Source of the DNA: Halobacteriovoraceae bacterium
Lineage (GTDB): Bacteria; Bdellovibrionota; Bacteriovoracia; Bacteriovoracales; Bacteriovoracaceae
Assembly (NCBI GenBank): GCA_002713145.1
Contig: PAVS01000016.1
Span: 62,001-126,000, forward strand
Reading direction: 5' to 3'
Length of the DNA: 64,000 nt
Under the pieces are notes generated by a model. It did not search any database. It was not told the DNA's origin and saw only the letters and a program-made list of their open reading frames with translations. Shown piece by piece: positions 24,355 through 33,413 of the stretch. How positions within the stretch are numbered: the stretch's first letter is position 1; the number at the start of each line of letters is the position of its first letter. Made by a program: the position numbers and the translations under genes.

Positions 24355-26685
24355 ATGTCATTAGATAATATGGCCTGTGCTTATGTAGTAGAAAAATCAG
24401 GTATTGCCGTTAATAAAGTTATATCCACTCTCAACTTGTTGATCACTGAGGAGTGCACCATTCCCTTTGTGGCCCGCTATAGAAAAGAAGCCACGGGAAA
24501 TTTAGATGAAGTTCAAATTCGTGATATCCAAACATTTTATGAAGAATACATAGAACGAGAAAAAAGAAGAGAGTATATTCTTGAGACCATTAAAAAAATG
24601 GAAAAGCTCACTCCTGCTCTTGAAGCCAAAATAAAAAAAGCAAGCACCCTTAATGAGTTAGAAGATCTCTATGCTCCCTATAAGTCCAAAAAGAAGACGA
24701 AGGCAATGGTGGCCAGAGAACTTGGGCTTGAACCTCTTGCAGAGAATCTCCTGACCAGTAAAAAGAATTACCTCGAAGATCTCGATGCTCTGACGACAGA
24801 GTTTGTAAAAGATAAAGTGAAAGATATCAATCATGCGATTGAAGGGGCTTGCGATATTATCGTTGAAACTTTTGTTCATCACCCAGAGACAAAAGCAAAA
24901 ATCAGAGAAGAATATTGGCGTTCAGCTAAAATTCGATCAAGTAAAAGAAAAGATGCTGAAACCATCAAAGATCATATCAAATTTAAAGACTTTTTTGAGT
25001 TTGAAGAAGAAATTTCTAAAGTGGCGGACCCAAAAAACTCTCACCGCTTTATGGCGATGAGAAGAGGTATGAATTTAAAAGTGCTCAAAGTAGAAGTCGT
25101 TCTTGAGAGTGATTACGGAGTCCAAGTCATCGAGGCCAATCAATTTGCCGATGGTGAAAAACTTGGAAATTATGAGCTGCTGATGAAGCTTGCTCAAAAA
25201 GCCAATAACCTCATTGGAAGTTCCCTTGATTTGGAAGTTAAAACAGAGCTTAAAAATGCCTCAGATGAAGCGGCCATCAAAGTCTTTGGAGTTAACTTAA
25301 AAAACCTTCTGCTACAACCTTATTTGGGTTCAAAGGCTGTTTTAGGAATTGACCCTGGAGTTCGAACAGGTTGTAAAGTCGTTGTCATTGATAACACTGG
25401 AAAGTATATCGGTGATCATGTTATCTATCCTTTTGAGCCAAGATGTGATGTGGCAGGATCTAAGCTCATCATTGAGAAAATGATAGAAGCCTTTGATATA
25501 AAGTATATAGCTATTGGAAATGGAACGAATGGACGAGAGACCCTAGAGTTTATCGAAGATAATATCAAGGCGGTTCAAGATGATAAGGTCAAAGCCACTC
25601 TTATCAATGAAGCTGGAGCATCCATTTATAGTGCCTCTGATATTGCAAGAGCAGAATTTCCAGACAAAGATGTCACAGTAAGAGGGGCCATCTCTATTGC
25701 GAGAAGGTTTCAAGACCCCCTGGCAGAGCTAGTTAAAATTGACCCTAAATCCATTGGTGTTGGACAATATCAACATGATGTTAATCAGGCGCGATTAAAA
25801 AAATCTCTTACAGGTGTGGTTGAAAATTGCGTGAACTTTGTTGGAGTGGATCTCAATACCGCTTCAGCTCCTCTTCTTTCTTATATTTCAGGTATCGGAC
25901 CTACGCTTGCTCAAAATATTGTTAAACATAGAGAAAAATCGGGAAAATTTAAAAACAGAGAAGAGCTCCTAGAGGTCTCAAGATTTAGCTCAAAAGTCTT
26001 TGAGCAGTCAGCGGGTTTTTTGCGTATTTATAATGGAGATAATCCATTGGATGGAACTTTTATTCACCCAGAACGTTATGGTGTACTCGAGAGTTGGGCA
26101 AAAGATAATAGCAAAGACCTTGTAACCCTTGTCAGTGATAAAGAACTTATATCCACTCTCTCTTCTGATTCAAAACTCAAAGAAGAAATTGGAGAGCTCA
26201 CTTTCAAAGATATTGTGGATTCTCTTAAAGCACCTAAACAAGATCCTCGTTCAGAGTTTAAGTCCATTGAGTTTAGAAAAGACGTGCGCAAGATTGGTGA
26301 TCTCAAAGTTGGAGAATGGTACACAGGAGTGGTGAATAATATCACAAATTTTGGAGCCTTCGTTGACCTAGGGGTAAAAGAAAGTGGTCTTTTGCATATT
26401 TCTCAAATCAGCAATGAGTTTGTGGAAAATCCCCTGGATAAACTCAAGGTTGGGCAAGAGCTTAAAGTTCGAGTGACTGAGGTTGACCTGGATCGCAACA
26501 GAATTGCTTTGAGCTGTAAGTCTGATTCTGAAGTGGTTCATCAAAAATCTGGAAGTCGAAATACCTCAGGTCCAAAGAAAGGTGGCAACAGGTCAACTGG
26601 TGGAAGAGCAGGGGGCAAACCTCAAAGACAAACGGATATTCGCAATAACGCCCTAGCAAGTCTTGCCAATTTGAAGTTAAAATAG
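24355..26685 (+). CDS. tex: Tex-family RNA-binding transcription accessory protein
   Basis: The 776-residue protein matches Tex along its length: an N-terminal helical region (IPFVARYRKEATGNLDEVQ), a YqgF/RNase H-like domain (AVLGIDPGVRTGCKVVVID), a helix-hairpin-helix unit (ISGIGPTLAQNIVKHREK) and a C-terminal S1 RNA-binding domain (GVVNNITNFGAFVDLGV, GLLHISQ). A basic, glycine-rich tail follows. Tex binds nucleic acid and affects transcription and pathogen gene expression in other bacteria. AAGGAG precedes the ATG. It ends 20 bases before the recombinase gene, so co-transcription is likely. Confidence 0.96.
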   Translation: MSLDNMACAYVVEKSGIAVNKVISTLNLLITEECTIPFVARYRKEATGNLDEVQIRDIQTFYEEYIEREKRREYILETIKKMEKLTPALEAKIKKASTLNELEDLYAPYKSKKKTKAMVARELGLEPLAENLLTSKKNYLEDLDALTTEFVKDKVKDINHAIEGACDIIVETFVHHPETKAKIREEYWRSAKIRSSKRKDAETIKDHIKFKDFFEFEEEISKVADPKNSHRFMAMRRGMNLKVLKVEVVLESDYGVQVIEANQFADGEKLGNYELLMKLAQKANNLIGSSLDLEVKTELKNASDEAAIKVFGVNLKNLLLQPYLGSKAVLGIDPGVRTGCKVVVIDNTGKYIGDHVIYPFEPRCDVAGSKLIIEKMIEAFDIKYIAIGNGTNGRETLEFIEDNIKAVQDDKVKATLINEAGASIYSASDIARAEFPDKDVTVRGAISIARRFQDPLAELVKIDPKSIGVGQYQHDVNQARLKKSLTGVVENCVNFVGVDLNTASAPLLSYISGIGPTLAQNIVKHREKSGKFKNREELLEVSRFSSKVFEQSAGFLRIYNGDNPLDGTFIHPERYGVLESWAKDNSKDLVTLVSDKELISTLSSDSKLKEEIGELTFKDIVDSLKAPKQDPRSEFKSIEFRKDVRKIGDLKVGEWYTGVVNNITNFGAFVDLGVKESGLLHISQISNEFVENPLDKLKVGQELKVRVTEVDLDRNRIALSCKSDSEVVHQKSGSRNTSGPKKGGNRSTGGRAGGKPQRQTDIRNNALASLANLKLK

Positions 26686-26705
26686 CTTTGCGTTAAAATA
26701 AGTAT

Positions 26706-27722
26706 ATGGGTGCAAAAAAGAAAGATTTAACCGTGTCTTCTAGTCAACTTACACGTCATGATGATGTGGACGAGAGGCTCTATAAAAAGTTTCAAGAAGC
26801 TGAACATCAAAAAATCAAAATCCAAGATTTTATTGAGGATTTTATAGGTCAGTTTATCTCTAAGCAAACCCAAAAAGCTTATGTGGGTGACCTCATGAGT
26901 TTTTTTAAATTTTTGCGCTCAGGGGGCCTATTGGTTTCACACCCCAATCAAATCAAAGGTGCACACTTCCAAATCTACCGAGATGAACTTTTGGAAAAAG
27001 GCTATAGTTCAGCCACTATCAATCGCAAATTGGTTGCTGTTCGCTCTTTTATGAAATGGAGCCTGGCCCAAAATTTAATTGAATTTAATCCCCTGGATAT
27101 CGTCAAGCTCCCGAAAGTTCAAACAGAAAGTCCAACCCTTGCTTTTGACGATGTAGAAGTGGTGGCGATGATTAAGGCGCCTGACCTCTCAACCAAAAAA
27201 GGTCATATGCATAGGCTTGTTATGTATCTCTTATTTTCCTTGGGGCTTAGACGGAGCGAATTGGTGAAAATTAGAATCAAAGACATCTATCAAGAACGCT
27301 CTCATTATGTGGTCAAGATACGAGGAAAAGGTGATAAGGATAGGCATCTCCCTTTAAACCCTGATGTGCAGATGGCCTTAAAAAACTATATGGACGCTAT
27401 GGCCAATTATGGTATTCAATTCGAAGAAAATGATTTTCTGATTCAGAGCACCCTTAAAGGTAAAAATACAGCCCCAATGGATGGCTCAACGGTTTATCGA
27501 ATTATTGAAAAATATGCTAGGCTCTGTGGCATTACCAAAAAAGTTTCTCCACACAGTTGCCGTGCCACGGCTATCTCCCATCTACTAGACACTCAAAAAA
27601 CACCCATTCGGGATGTGGCCATATTTGCAGGGCATTCTAAAATCACCACAACTGAGCGCTATGATAAAAGACGAGAAAGTCTCGATAATTCAGCTGCCTA
27701 TCATGTAAAGTATGAAGACTAG
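26706..27722 (+). CDS. Tyrosine recombinase, XerC/XerD-type
   Basis: The 338-residue protein has a SAM-like N-terminal core-binding domain (about 40-125) and a catalytic domain with the full set Arg182, Lys208, His283, Arg286, His310 and the nucleophile Tyr319 (TTERYDK). It is longer than E. coli XerC/XerD (298) mainly through an N-terminal extension of about 40 residues. It may resolve chromosome dimers; I see no dif-like site or mobile element next to it, so it is probably a housekeeping recombinase. Its stop overlaps that of the convergent gene (CTAG). It follows tex closely. Confidence 0.9.
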   Translation: MGAKKKDLTVSSSQLTRHDDVDERLYKKFQEAEHQKIKIQDFIEDFIGQFISKQTQKAYVGDLMSFFKFLRSGGLLVSHPNQIKGAHFQIYRDELLEKGYSSATINRKLVAVRSFMKWSLAQNLIEFNPLDIVKLPKVQTESPTLAFDDVEVVAMIKAPDLSTKKGHMHRLVMYLLFSLGLRRSELVKIRIKDIYQERSHYVVKIRGKGDKDRHLPLNPDVQMALKNYMDAMANYGIQFEENDFLIQSTLKGKNTAPMDGSTVYRIIEKYARLCGITKKVSPHSCRATAISHLLDTQKTPIRDVAIFAGHSKITTTERYDKRRESLDNSAAYHVKYED

Positions 27723-28618
27723 GCGCTAACTAAATACTTGAAATAATCATCTAATTTAGCGGAAAACTCCATAAAGATATGAGGGATATCACTCTCCAAC
27801 ATATGACGATAACGACAAAATAAGAAATACTCATTGGTTTCATTGGATTGAAAACTGAGGTTTTTTTGAATCTTATTTTCTTCGATAAAAAAGTAACGTA
27901 ATTGATTTTCTGAATAAAAGAAATCATTTTTTTGATGTGTGGTCTGTAAATTATTATTCACAAAATCTTTGAGACCTCGAGTGTCCATATAGAATTTTAC
28001 CACATCTGATTTGGATAACTCTTGCACCGCTAAATCATCTTTAGTAGAAAATAAAATTCCCGTGTCTGTGATTTGCTTCATAGCAAAAGTCGTTCTATGC
28101 TCCATTTGCTCACCAAATTCAACCAACAAAATGGAGTGAGTTTTGACTCTGTATTTACGCGTAGGCAATTTATTAGAAATAAGACCACTCATGATAAATT
28201 GATTGATCAATCTTTCATTGAGACAATTGATAAGTGATATATTGGTAAAAGGTCCAGTAGGCCCTAAGAAAGAAACTTCGTTGACATTAAATAGTTGATC
28301 TTCAAAAGACTGATCTTTGAGATATTTTAAAAAGCATTGATAAACATCCAATAAGCTCATTTGAATAATTTGATCTGTGAGCTTCACCCAAAGCTTCACT
28401 TGAGATTGTCTGGCTTCAAAGCTTAAATTCTCTAGGTATTGGGTATGTATGTCAGTGACACTTTTTACTTCTGATTGAATAAATTTTGTGATGCTTGAGC
28501 AATCTTTGAGTGAGAAACTAAAGGGAGCATTTTGGTCAATTTTATACTCTTTATGCCAAGCTCCTGATAATACATCTTCTAAAATCCATCCATTTGGTCT
28601 AACTTGCTCAATACTCAT
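27719..28618 (-). CDS. Protein with a PilZ-like segment, unknown function
   Basis: The start is placed at the second in-frame ATG (28618), 6 bases after CGGG; the ATG at 28624 is possible. The protein is 299 residues with no signal or membrane segment. Its middle, RKYRVKTHSILLVEFGEQ followed by MKQITDTGILFSTKDD, resembles a PilZ domain (an RxxxR-type start and a D/N-xSxxG-type strand), but the second motif is imperfect, so cyclic-di-GMP binding is not assured. N- and C-terminal thirds match nothing I know. It is convergent with the recombinase gene. Confidence 0.5.
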   Translation of the reverse strand: MSIEQVRPNGWILEDVLSGAWHKEYKIDQNAPFSFSLKDCSSITKFIQSEVKSVTDIHTQYLENLSFEARQSQVKLWVKLTDQIIQMSLLDVYQCFLKYLKDQSFEDQLFNVNEVSFLGPTGPFTNISLINCLNERLINQFIMSGLISNKLPTRKYRVKTHSILLVEFGEQMEHRTTFAMKQITDTGILFSTKDDLAVQELSKSDVVKFYMDTRGLKDFVNNNLQTTHQKNDFFYSENQLRYFFIEENKIQKNLSFQSNETNEYFLFCRYRHMLESDIPHIFMEFSAKLDDYFKYLVSA

Positions 28619-28703
28619 AAACATCCCGTTTTTTAGTTGCTAAATAACATTACGGAAATTTTTGCCGCAAGCTTTAAACAAATGTTCAAAAAAAATGAAA
28701 TTT

Positions 28704-29888
28704 TTAACTGAGTTTTCTGATCTGAGTTAGAAAAGAAAATTGCTCTTTTTTGAAAATTCTAAAAGTGTAAAAAGTGAATAAACTCGCCACAGTATAAGGA
28801 ATAATAAAGGCGACAAATGTATTGGACCAGGAGAACTTCACAGGGATATTTCTCTCAACAAATTGCTCAGGCATAATCATGATTTGATTGGAGTCTAGTA
28901 AATAAAGAAAGACAAGCCCAAGCCCTGCACCAATGAGACAAAATAAAACGGAGAGCAATTGACCTAGAATATAAATGAGGCGGTAGATTTTATCTCTATT
29001 CATCCCCATAATCCAGAAACTAGCGAGGTCTAATTTTATTTTATTATAAAAAATAAGAAAGCCTGAGGTGATACATATTCCTATAAGAAGACTCATAGAG
29101 GCAAATATAAATAGCATCACTCTTGTCTCTAAATTTAAGGCCCACACAAGCGTTGAATGCTCACTCTCCCAACTGATATATTCCACGTCCAGGGAGTTTT
29201 GATAAGGTTGAATAATTTGAATTATTTTATCCTCATCTCCGTCATAAAATCTCACTTTATTGATCGTCTGCTCTCGAACCAGGTTATGCAAAAAAGATAA
29301 CCTCACCCAACCATGAAGTGAATCAATTTCAGGCAGCTCACTGGAAAAGAAATCACTGATATAACTGGTTGATTGTCGGGGAATTTCTTCAAAAATAAAA
29401 TCAGTATGGGCCGGTGAAGTCACTTTTATTTTACTGCCATAATTCGCTCTGAGCGCCCGTGCGAGATCTCCGCCGAGAACTATATTAGAAGTGTCGATGG
29501 CAATATCTTTTTTAGCACTTAAAAAGGGTGGCGGATGGTCAGTATCGATACCATGAATGATAATCGGAGAAACATACTCTTTATTTTGGATCATGAGCTC
29601 TAACTCTAGCTCATAATAATAAGGAATATTCTCTTTCTGAAGTTCATCAAAAATTGATTGTAACTCAGAGTTTTGCAGATCAATATTTTTAAAACTCAGA
29701 TAACCACTTCCAAGTACATTTTGTGAGCGCTGAATCAAGCCAGATTGTAACCCACCCATAATCCCTTGCAATACTGTCAAAGAAAAAGAAGAAAGGGTCA
29801 GCCCGATGATCGCCAAAAAAATAAGCTTTTGTCTGGTCTTAGATTTAAAAATATAGCTGAAAAAATAACGAAGAAAAGATGAATTCAT
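28704..29888 (-). CDS. LolC/LolE-like ABC transporter permease
   Basis: The 394-residue protein has one N-terminal membrane helix (about 22-42), a large periplasmic MacB-PCD-like domain (about 45-245) and three C-terminal helices (FtsX domain, about 255-385), the arrangement of LolC/LolE permeases that release lipoproteins from the inner membrane. No ATPase (LolD) gene is adjacent, so a distant partner must be assumed. The ATG overlaps the fadJ stop (TAATG), an odd pairing with fatty-acid oxidation. A divergent lipid-related substrate is possible. Confidence 0.72.
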   Translation of the reverse strand: MNSSFLRYFFSYIFKSKTRQKLIFLAIIGLTLSSFSLTVLQGIMGGLQSGLIQRSQNVLGSGYLSFKNIDLQNSELQSIFDELQKENIPYYYELELELMIQNKEYVSPIIIHGIDTDHPPPFLSAKKDIAIDTSNIVLGGDLARALRANYGSKIKVTSPAHTDFIFEEIPRQSTSYISDFFSSELPEIDSLHGWVRLSFLHNLVREQTINKVRFYDGDEDKIIQIIQPYQNSLDVEYISWESEHSTLVWALNLETRVMLFIFASMSLLIGICITSGFLIFYNKIKLDLASFWIMGMNRDKIYRLIYILGQLLSVLFCLIGAGLGLVFLYLLDSNQIMIMPEQFVERNIPVKFSWSNTFVAFIIPYTVASLFTFYTFRIFKKEQFSFLTQIRKLS

Positions 29889-31999
29889 TAATCGTAGAAT
29901 TTCTTTTTCTTTTCAACCAGCTCTTTTAAATAAGGATGCAGTTGATAGCGTTCAGCACTGACTTCACTGCTAAATCGCTCAATGGCCGTGCTTATACGAT
30001 CCAGCCCCTCATTATCAGCATATCTCAAGAGTCCTCCGCGAAAAGGAGGAAAACCAATACCAAAGATAAGTCCTAAGTCTACATCTGCTGCGGATTGGAC
30101 AATATTTTCTGATAAAATCGCCGCCGCCTCATTAATCATGGGCAACACCACACGCATTTGTATCTCTGTTTCATCTAACGTTTTTGTATTTTGAGGCAGA
30201 AGTTTTTCCATCTCTGGGTTGACCCCTTCTGACTTACCTTCTTCATCGTAGAGATAAAATCCTTTTCTATTTTTCTTACCCAAAAGATTTTTTTCTACCG
30301 CTTTTTGTGAAAGCTTATTTGCTTTAGCACGAGCACCTAGCCCCTCTTCCATAATCTCACCAACGTGAGCGCATACATCCAAGCCTACTTCATCCATCAA
30401 CCTGCAGGCCCCCATGGGAAAACCGAAATTAAGCACCGCTTTATCTATTTGCTCTATCTTCACTCCTTCTTCTAGAAGATAAGCAGATTCATTTAAAAAA
30501 GGTGCAAGAATTCTATTCACTAAAAAACCAGGACAATCGTTGACCACCACCGGTGTCTTTCCTACCGCTAACACCCACTTGTAGAGCTGGTTGATTGTCT
30601 TATCGCTGACATTTTTATGTCTGATGATTTCGACTAATGGCATTTTATTCACAGGATTGAAAAAATGTAGTCCAGCAAAGCGAGAGGAGTCTTCTAAGGC
30701 ACTGGCCATCTCATTAACACTTAATGAAGAAGTATTAGAGGTTAATAAGCATTCAGGTGTGACATGTTTTTCAACTTCTGCAAAAACTTTCTTTTTCACA
30801 TCCATATTTTCAACCACTGCTTCAACCACTAAATCAACATTTTTAAAGCCAGCAAAGCTCAAGGTAGGCTTAATAGATCTTTGCTTGCGCTCAAAATCAT
30901 CTTGGGACATTCTTCTGCGCTTCACAGCTTTTGAAAAAACACTGGCCGATTGTTTAAGCCCAAGAGTGAGACCTTCTTGGTTAATATCTTTAAGTATGGG
31001 AGCCTGATTTTTATTGGCCATCAGCCAGGCTATACCACCTCCCATAGTTCCTCCACCAAGAACAGCTCCCCTACGAACTGATTTTACCTGGTCTTTATTT
31101 TCTAATTTTTTTGCATTGTCTTGTAGAAAGAAAATATGTTGTAGCGCTCTTGATTGAGAAGATTGTGAGAGTTCCCCAAAAGCTTTAGCTTCGTTCGCTA
31201 AATAAGTATTCCGATTTTTTCCGTAGCTATTTTCAAGATGCTCTAAAATTTTTAAGGGAGCTGGATAAAATCCTTTTGTGGTATCAAGGACTTTACCTCT
31301 CGCTTTTCTAAATATAACACTTCTTGCAATGAAGTTTTCACTGGCTTTTTCTGTGAGGGTTTCTTGAAATGACTTTTCATCTTCATCTTTTTTGAAAAGA
31401 TATTCTTGGGCCACCTGTAAAAGCCGCTCTTGAGGGAGTACATATTCAACGAGCCCTAGTTTTTTTGCTTTTTTTGCTCGTAGTTGTTTTCCAGTGAGTA
31501 AAATATCGAGAGAGTTCACCAAACCGATTTTTTTAGGAAGACGATAAGTTCCCCCAAAGCCGGGTAGAACTCCCAGCATGACTTCAGGAAGACCGAGTTT
31601 CGTGCTAGAGCTATCTGAGCACATAATTTTATCACATGCCAGAACCATTTCTAACCCGCCGCCTAGACATACACCATCCACCAATGCCATTGTCGGAATT
31701 TTAAGGTCCTCTAATTTGTTGAATACTTCTTGCCCTTTTTCACAGCCTTCCGCTGCTTCTATTTCTGAGCCTAAAGATTGAATAACACTGACGTCCATTC
31801 CGGCCAGAAAACAGTCTTTTTTATGAGAGAATAAAACAAGTCCTTTGGCATTTTTATCAGCTTTAATCACATCAAAAGCATCATTTAATTCCAATAACGT
31901 TTTCTCAGTGATAACCGTCAAGGACTTCTCTTCATTTTTACCGAAACCTAAATAATAGATTCCTTCTTTTATTTCTAAACTAAATTTTTCGTAATTCAT
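29888..31999 (-). CDS. fadJ: Fatty-acid oxidation multifunctional enzyme (enoyl-CoA hydratase / 3-hydroxyacyl-CoA dehydrogenase)
   Basis: The 703-residue protein has an N-terminal crotonase domain (about 1-190) with oxyanion-hole and catalytic-glutamate segments (GGGLEMVLACD, LPEVMLGVLPGFGG), then a Rossmann NAD domain (AVLGGGTMGGGIAWL, near 310) and a C-terminal dehydrogenase helical domain with VNDCPGFLVNRILAPF. It performs the hydration and NAD-linked oxidation steps of beta-oxidation. The thiolase gene is 10 bases upstream, and the two should form the FadI/FadJ-type complex. Its stop overlaps the start of a LolC/E-like permease. Confidence 0.94.
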   Translation of the reverse strand: MNYEKFSLEIKEGIYYLGFGKNEEKSLTVITEKTLLELNDAFDVIKADKNAKGLVLFSHKKDCFLAGMDVSVIQSLGSEIEAAEGCEKGQEVFNKLEDLKIPTMALVDGVCLGGGLEMVLACDKIMCSDSSSTKLGLPEVMLGVLPGFGGTYRLPKKIGLVNSLDILLTGKQLRAKKAKKLGLVEYVLPQERLLQVAQEYLFKKDEDEKSFQETLTEKASENFIARSVIFRKARGKVLDTTKGFYPAPLKILEHLENSYGKNRNTYLANEAKAFGELSQSSQSRALQHIFFLQDNAKKLENKDQVKSVRRGAVLGGGTMGGGIAWLMANKNQAPILKDINQEGLTLGLKQSASVFSKAVKRRRMSQDDFERKQRSIKPTLSFAGFKNVDLVVEAVVENMDVKKKVFAEVEKHVTPECLLTSNTSSLSVNEMASALEDSSRFAGLHFFNPVNKMPLVEIIRHKNVSDKTINQLYKWVLAVGKTPVVVNDCPGFLVNRILAPFLNESAYLLEEGVKIEQIDKAVLNFGFPMGACRLMDEVGLDVCAHVGEIMEEGLGARAKANKLSQKAVEKNLLGKKNRKGFYLYDEEGKSEGVNPEMEKLLPQNTKTLDETEIQMRVVLPMINEAAAILSENIVQSAADVDLGLIFGIGFPPFRGGLLRYADNEGLDRISTAIERFSSEVSAERYQLHPYLKELVEKKKKFYD

Positions 32000-32008
32000 T
32001 TTTATACC

Positions 32009-33298
32009 TTAAGCTAAATTCTCAATTATTACCGCGCCACCTTGGCCACCACCAATACATAAAGAAGCTGCACCATACTTAGCACCTCTTCTTTTAAGTT
32101 CATGGGCAAGTGTCACAATTAACCTAGAACCAGTTGATCCTACCGGATGTCCTAGAGCGATCGCTCCCCCGTTCACATTCAGTTTATCTCTATCCAGCTC
32201 TCCGATGGCATTGATTCCCCATCGATTGGCAAGTTTTTCATCTTTCATCACCTGTAAACAAGCAAGAACTTGTGCCGCAAAAGCCTCATTAATTTCCACT
32301 AAATCCATCTGCCCCAAACTCATATCACATCGCTTTAAAACCCCTTCAAGAGCAAGTGCAGGACCCAGACCCATACGTTCAGGCTCTAGACCATGAAAAT
32401 GATAATCAACCAGACGGGCCATAGGTTGAAGATTGTATTTTTTAACCGCTTCTTCTGAACACATCATCCACATGCTTCCCCCATCGGTGATAGGACATGC
32501 ATTACCTACGGTGACAGAACCGGTCTTCTTCTCAAAATACGGTTTCAATTTTGCTAGTTTTTCCATGGAAGAGTCGGCACGTGGCCCATCATCTTCATAC
32601 ATTAACTCGTCTAATTTTTTTCCTTTTACAATAGGTATAATCTCATCAGAAAACTTTCCTTCCTTTTGAGCAGCAATGGCACGGGCATGAGATTCATTGG
32701 CAAAACGATCTTGCTCTTCTCTCGAGATTTCAAATTCGCGAGCGAGTTTTTCAGCTGTTTGCCCCATGTTCAGACCACAAAAAGGATCTGTTAATCCTTG
32801 CACAATAGAGATGACAGGATTAAAAAATTCATGGATTTTTCTAAATTTGGCAATAGTTCTCAATTTATCTTGAGGAGTCTTGGCCATGGCAAGCTTAGCA
32901 AAAAAATCTTTAACATCCTCACCATAGATCAAAGGCATATTCGACATGCTCTCTACACCTCCAGCGACAATCACATCACTGCGTCCACTGGCGATTTTTA
33001 TAAAGCCCTGAGAAACCGCCTCCATACCTGAAGCACAATTGCGGTGAACCGTATAGCCGCTGGTCTTTTTGTCTAGCCCTGCTTCCAATGCAATCACTCG
33101 TCCCACGTTTGGGTATTTGGGAGGATTACCCACATTACCTATAATGACTTCATCAACTTCATCATTGGGAATATTACATTGATCCACAAGATCTCGAACT
33201 AAGTAATGACCCAAATAAGGGGCTGCTACATTTTTTAAATTTGATCCTGCTTTTGACTGAGGTGTTCGATTTCCCTGGACGAGATAGACCGCTTTCAT
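32009..33298 (-). CDS. fadI: Acetyl-CoA acyltransferase (3-ketoacyl-CoA thiolase)
   Basis: GGAG, 6 bases before the second in-frame ATG, places the start at 33298 (429 residues). The thiolase active-site features are all present: the nucleophilic cysteine in HRNCASGMEAV, GGAIALGHPVGSTGSR with the catalytic histidine, and the second cysteine in CIGGGQGGA. The length and an insert after the first third (about residues 120-175) are like FadI rather than the shorter FadA. It cleaves 3-ketoacyl-CoA to acetyl-CoA. It is the first gene of a fadI-fadJ-permease run. Confidence 0.94.
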   Translation of the reverse strand: MKAVYLVQGNRTPQSKAGSNLKNVAAPYLGHYLVRDLVDQCNIPNDEVDEVIIGNVGNPPKYPNVGRVIALEAGLDKKTSGYTVHRNCASGMEAVSQGFIKIASGRSDVIVAGGVESMSNMPLIYGEDVKDFFAKLAMAKTPQDKLRTIAKFRKIHEFFNPVISIVQGLTDPFCGLNMGQTAEKLAREFEISREEQDRFANESHARAIAAQKEGKFSDEIIPIVKGKKLDELMYEDDGPRADSSMEKLAKLKPYFEKKTGSVTVGNACPITDGGSMWMMCSEEAVKKYNLQPMARLVDYHFHGLEPERMGLGPALALEGVLKRCDMSLGQMDLVEINEAFAAQVLACLQVMKDEKLANRWGINAIGELDRDKLNVNGGAIALGHPVGSTGSRLIVTLAHELKRRGAKYGAASLCIGGGQGGAVIIENLA

Positions 33299-33357
33299 AG
33301 TGAACTCCATTTCATTAAATTTCTTATTATTTTACTGGTTTATGGTCCACATGAAAA

Positions 33358-33385
33358 TAAAAAAGCTCCTCATTTCGAGGAGCTC
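33358..33385 (-). terminator. Intrinsic terminator of the outer-membrane barrel gene
   Basis: Read leftward, AGCTCCTC, loop GAAAT, GAGGAGCT then TTTTTT forms an 8-base-pair GC-rich stem with a U tract, about 30 bases after the stop at 33414. It insulates the barrel gene from fadI. Confidence 0.88.
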
Positions 33386-33413
33386 ATACTTTATTCACAA
33401 TTTATTTTATTGT

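Noticed and set aside
26706..27722. Recombinase gene as a sign of an integrated element
   Set aside because: No attachment repeats, tRNA target, phage genes or insertion sequences flank it; it follows tex and looks like a housekeeping Xer protein.
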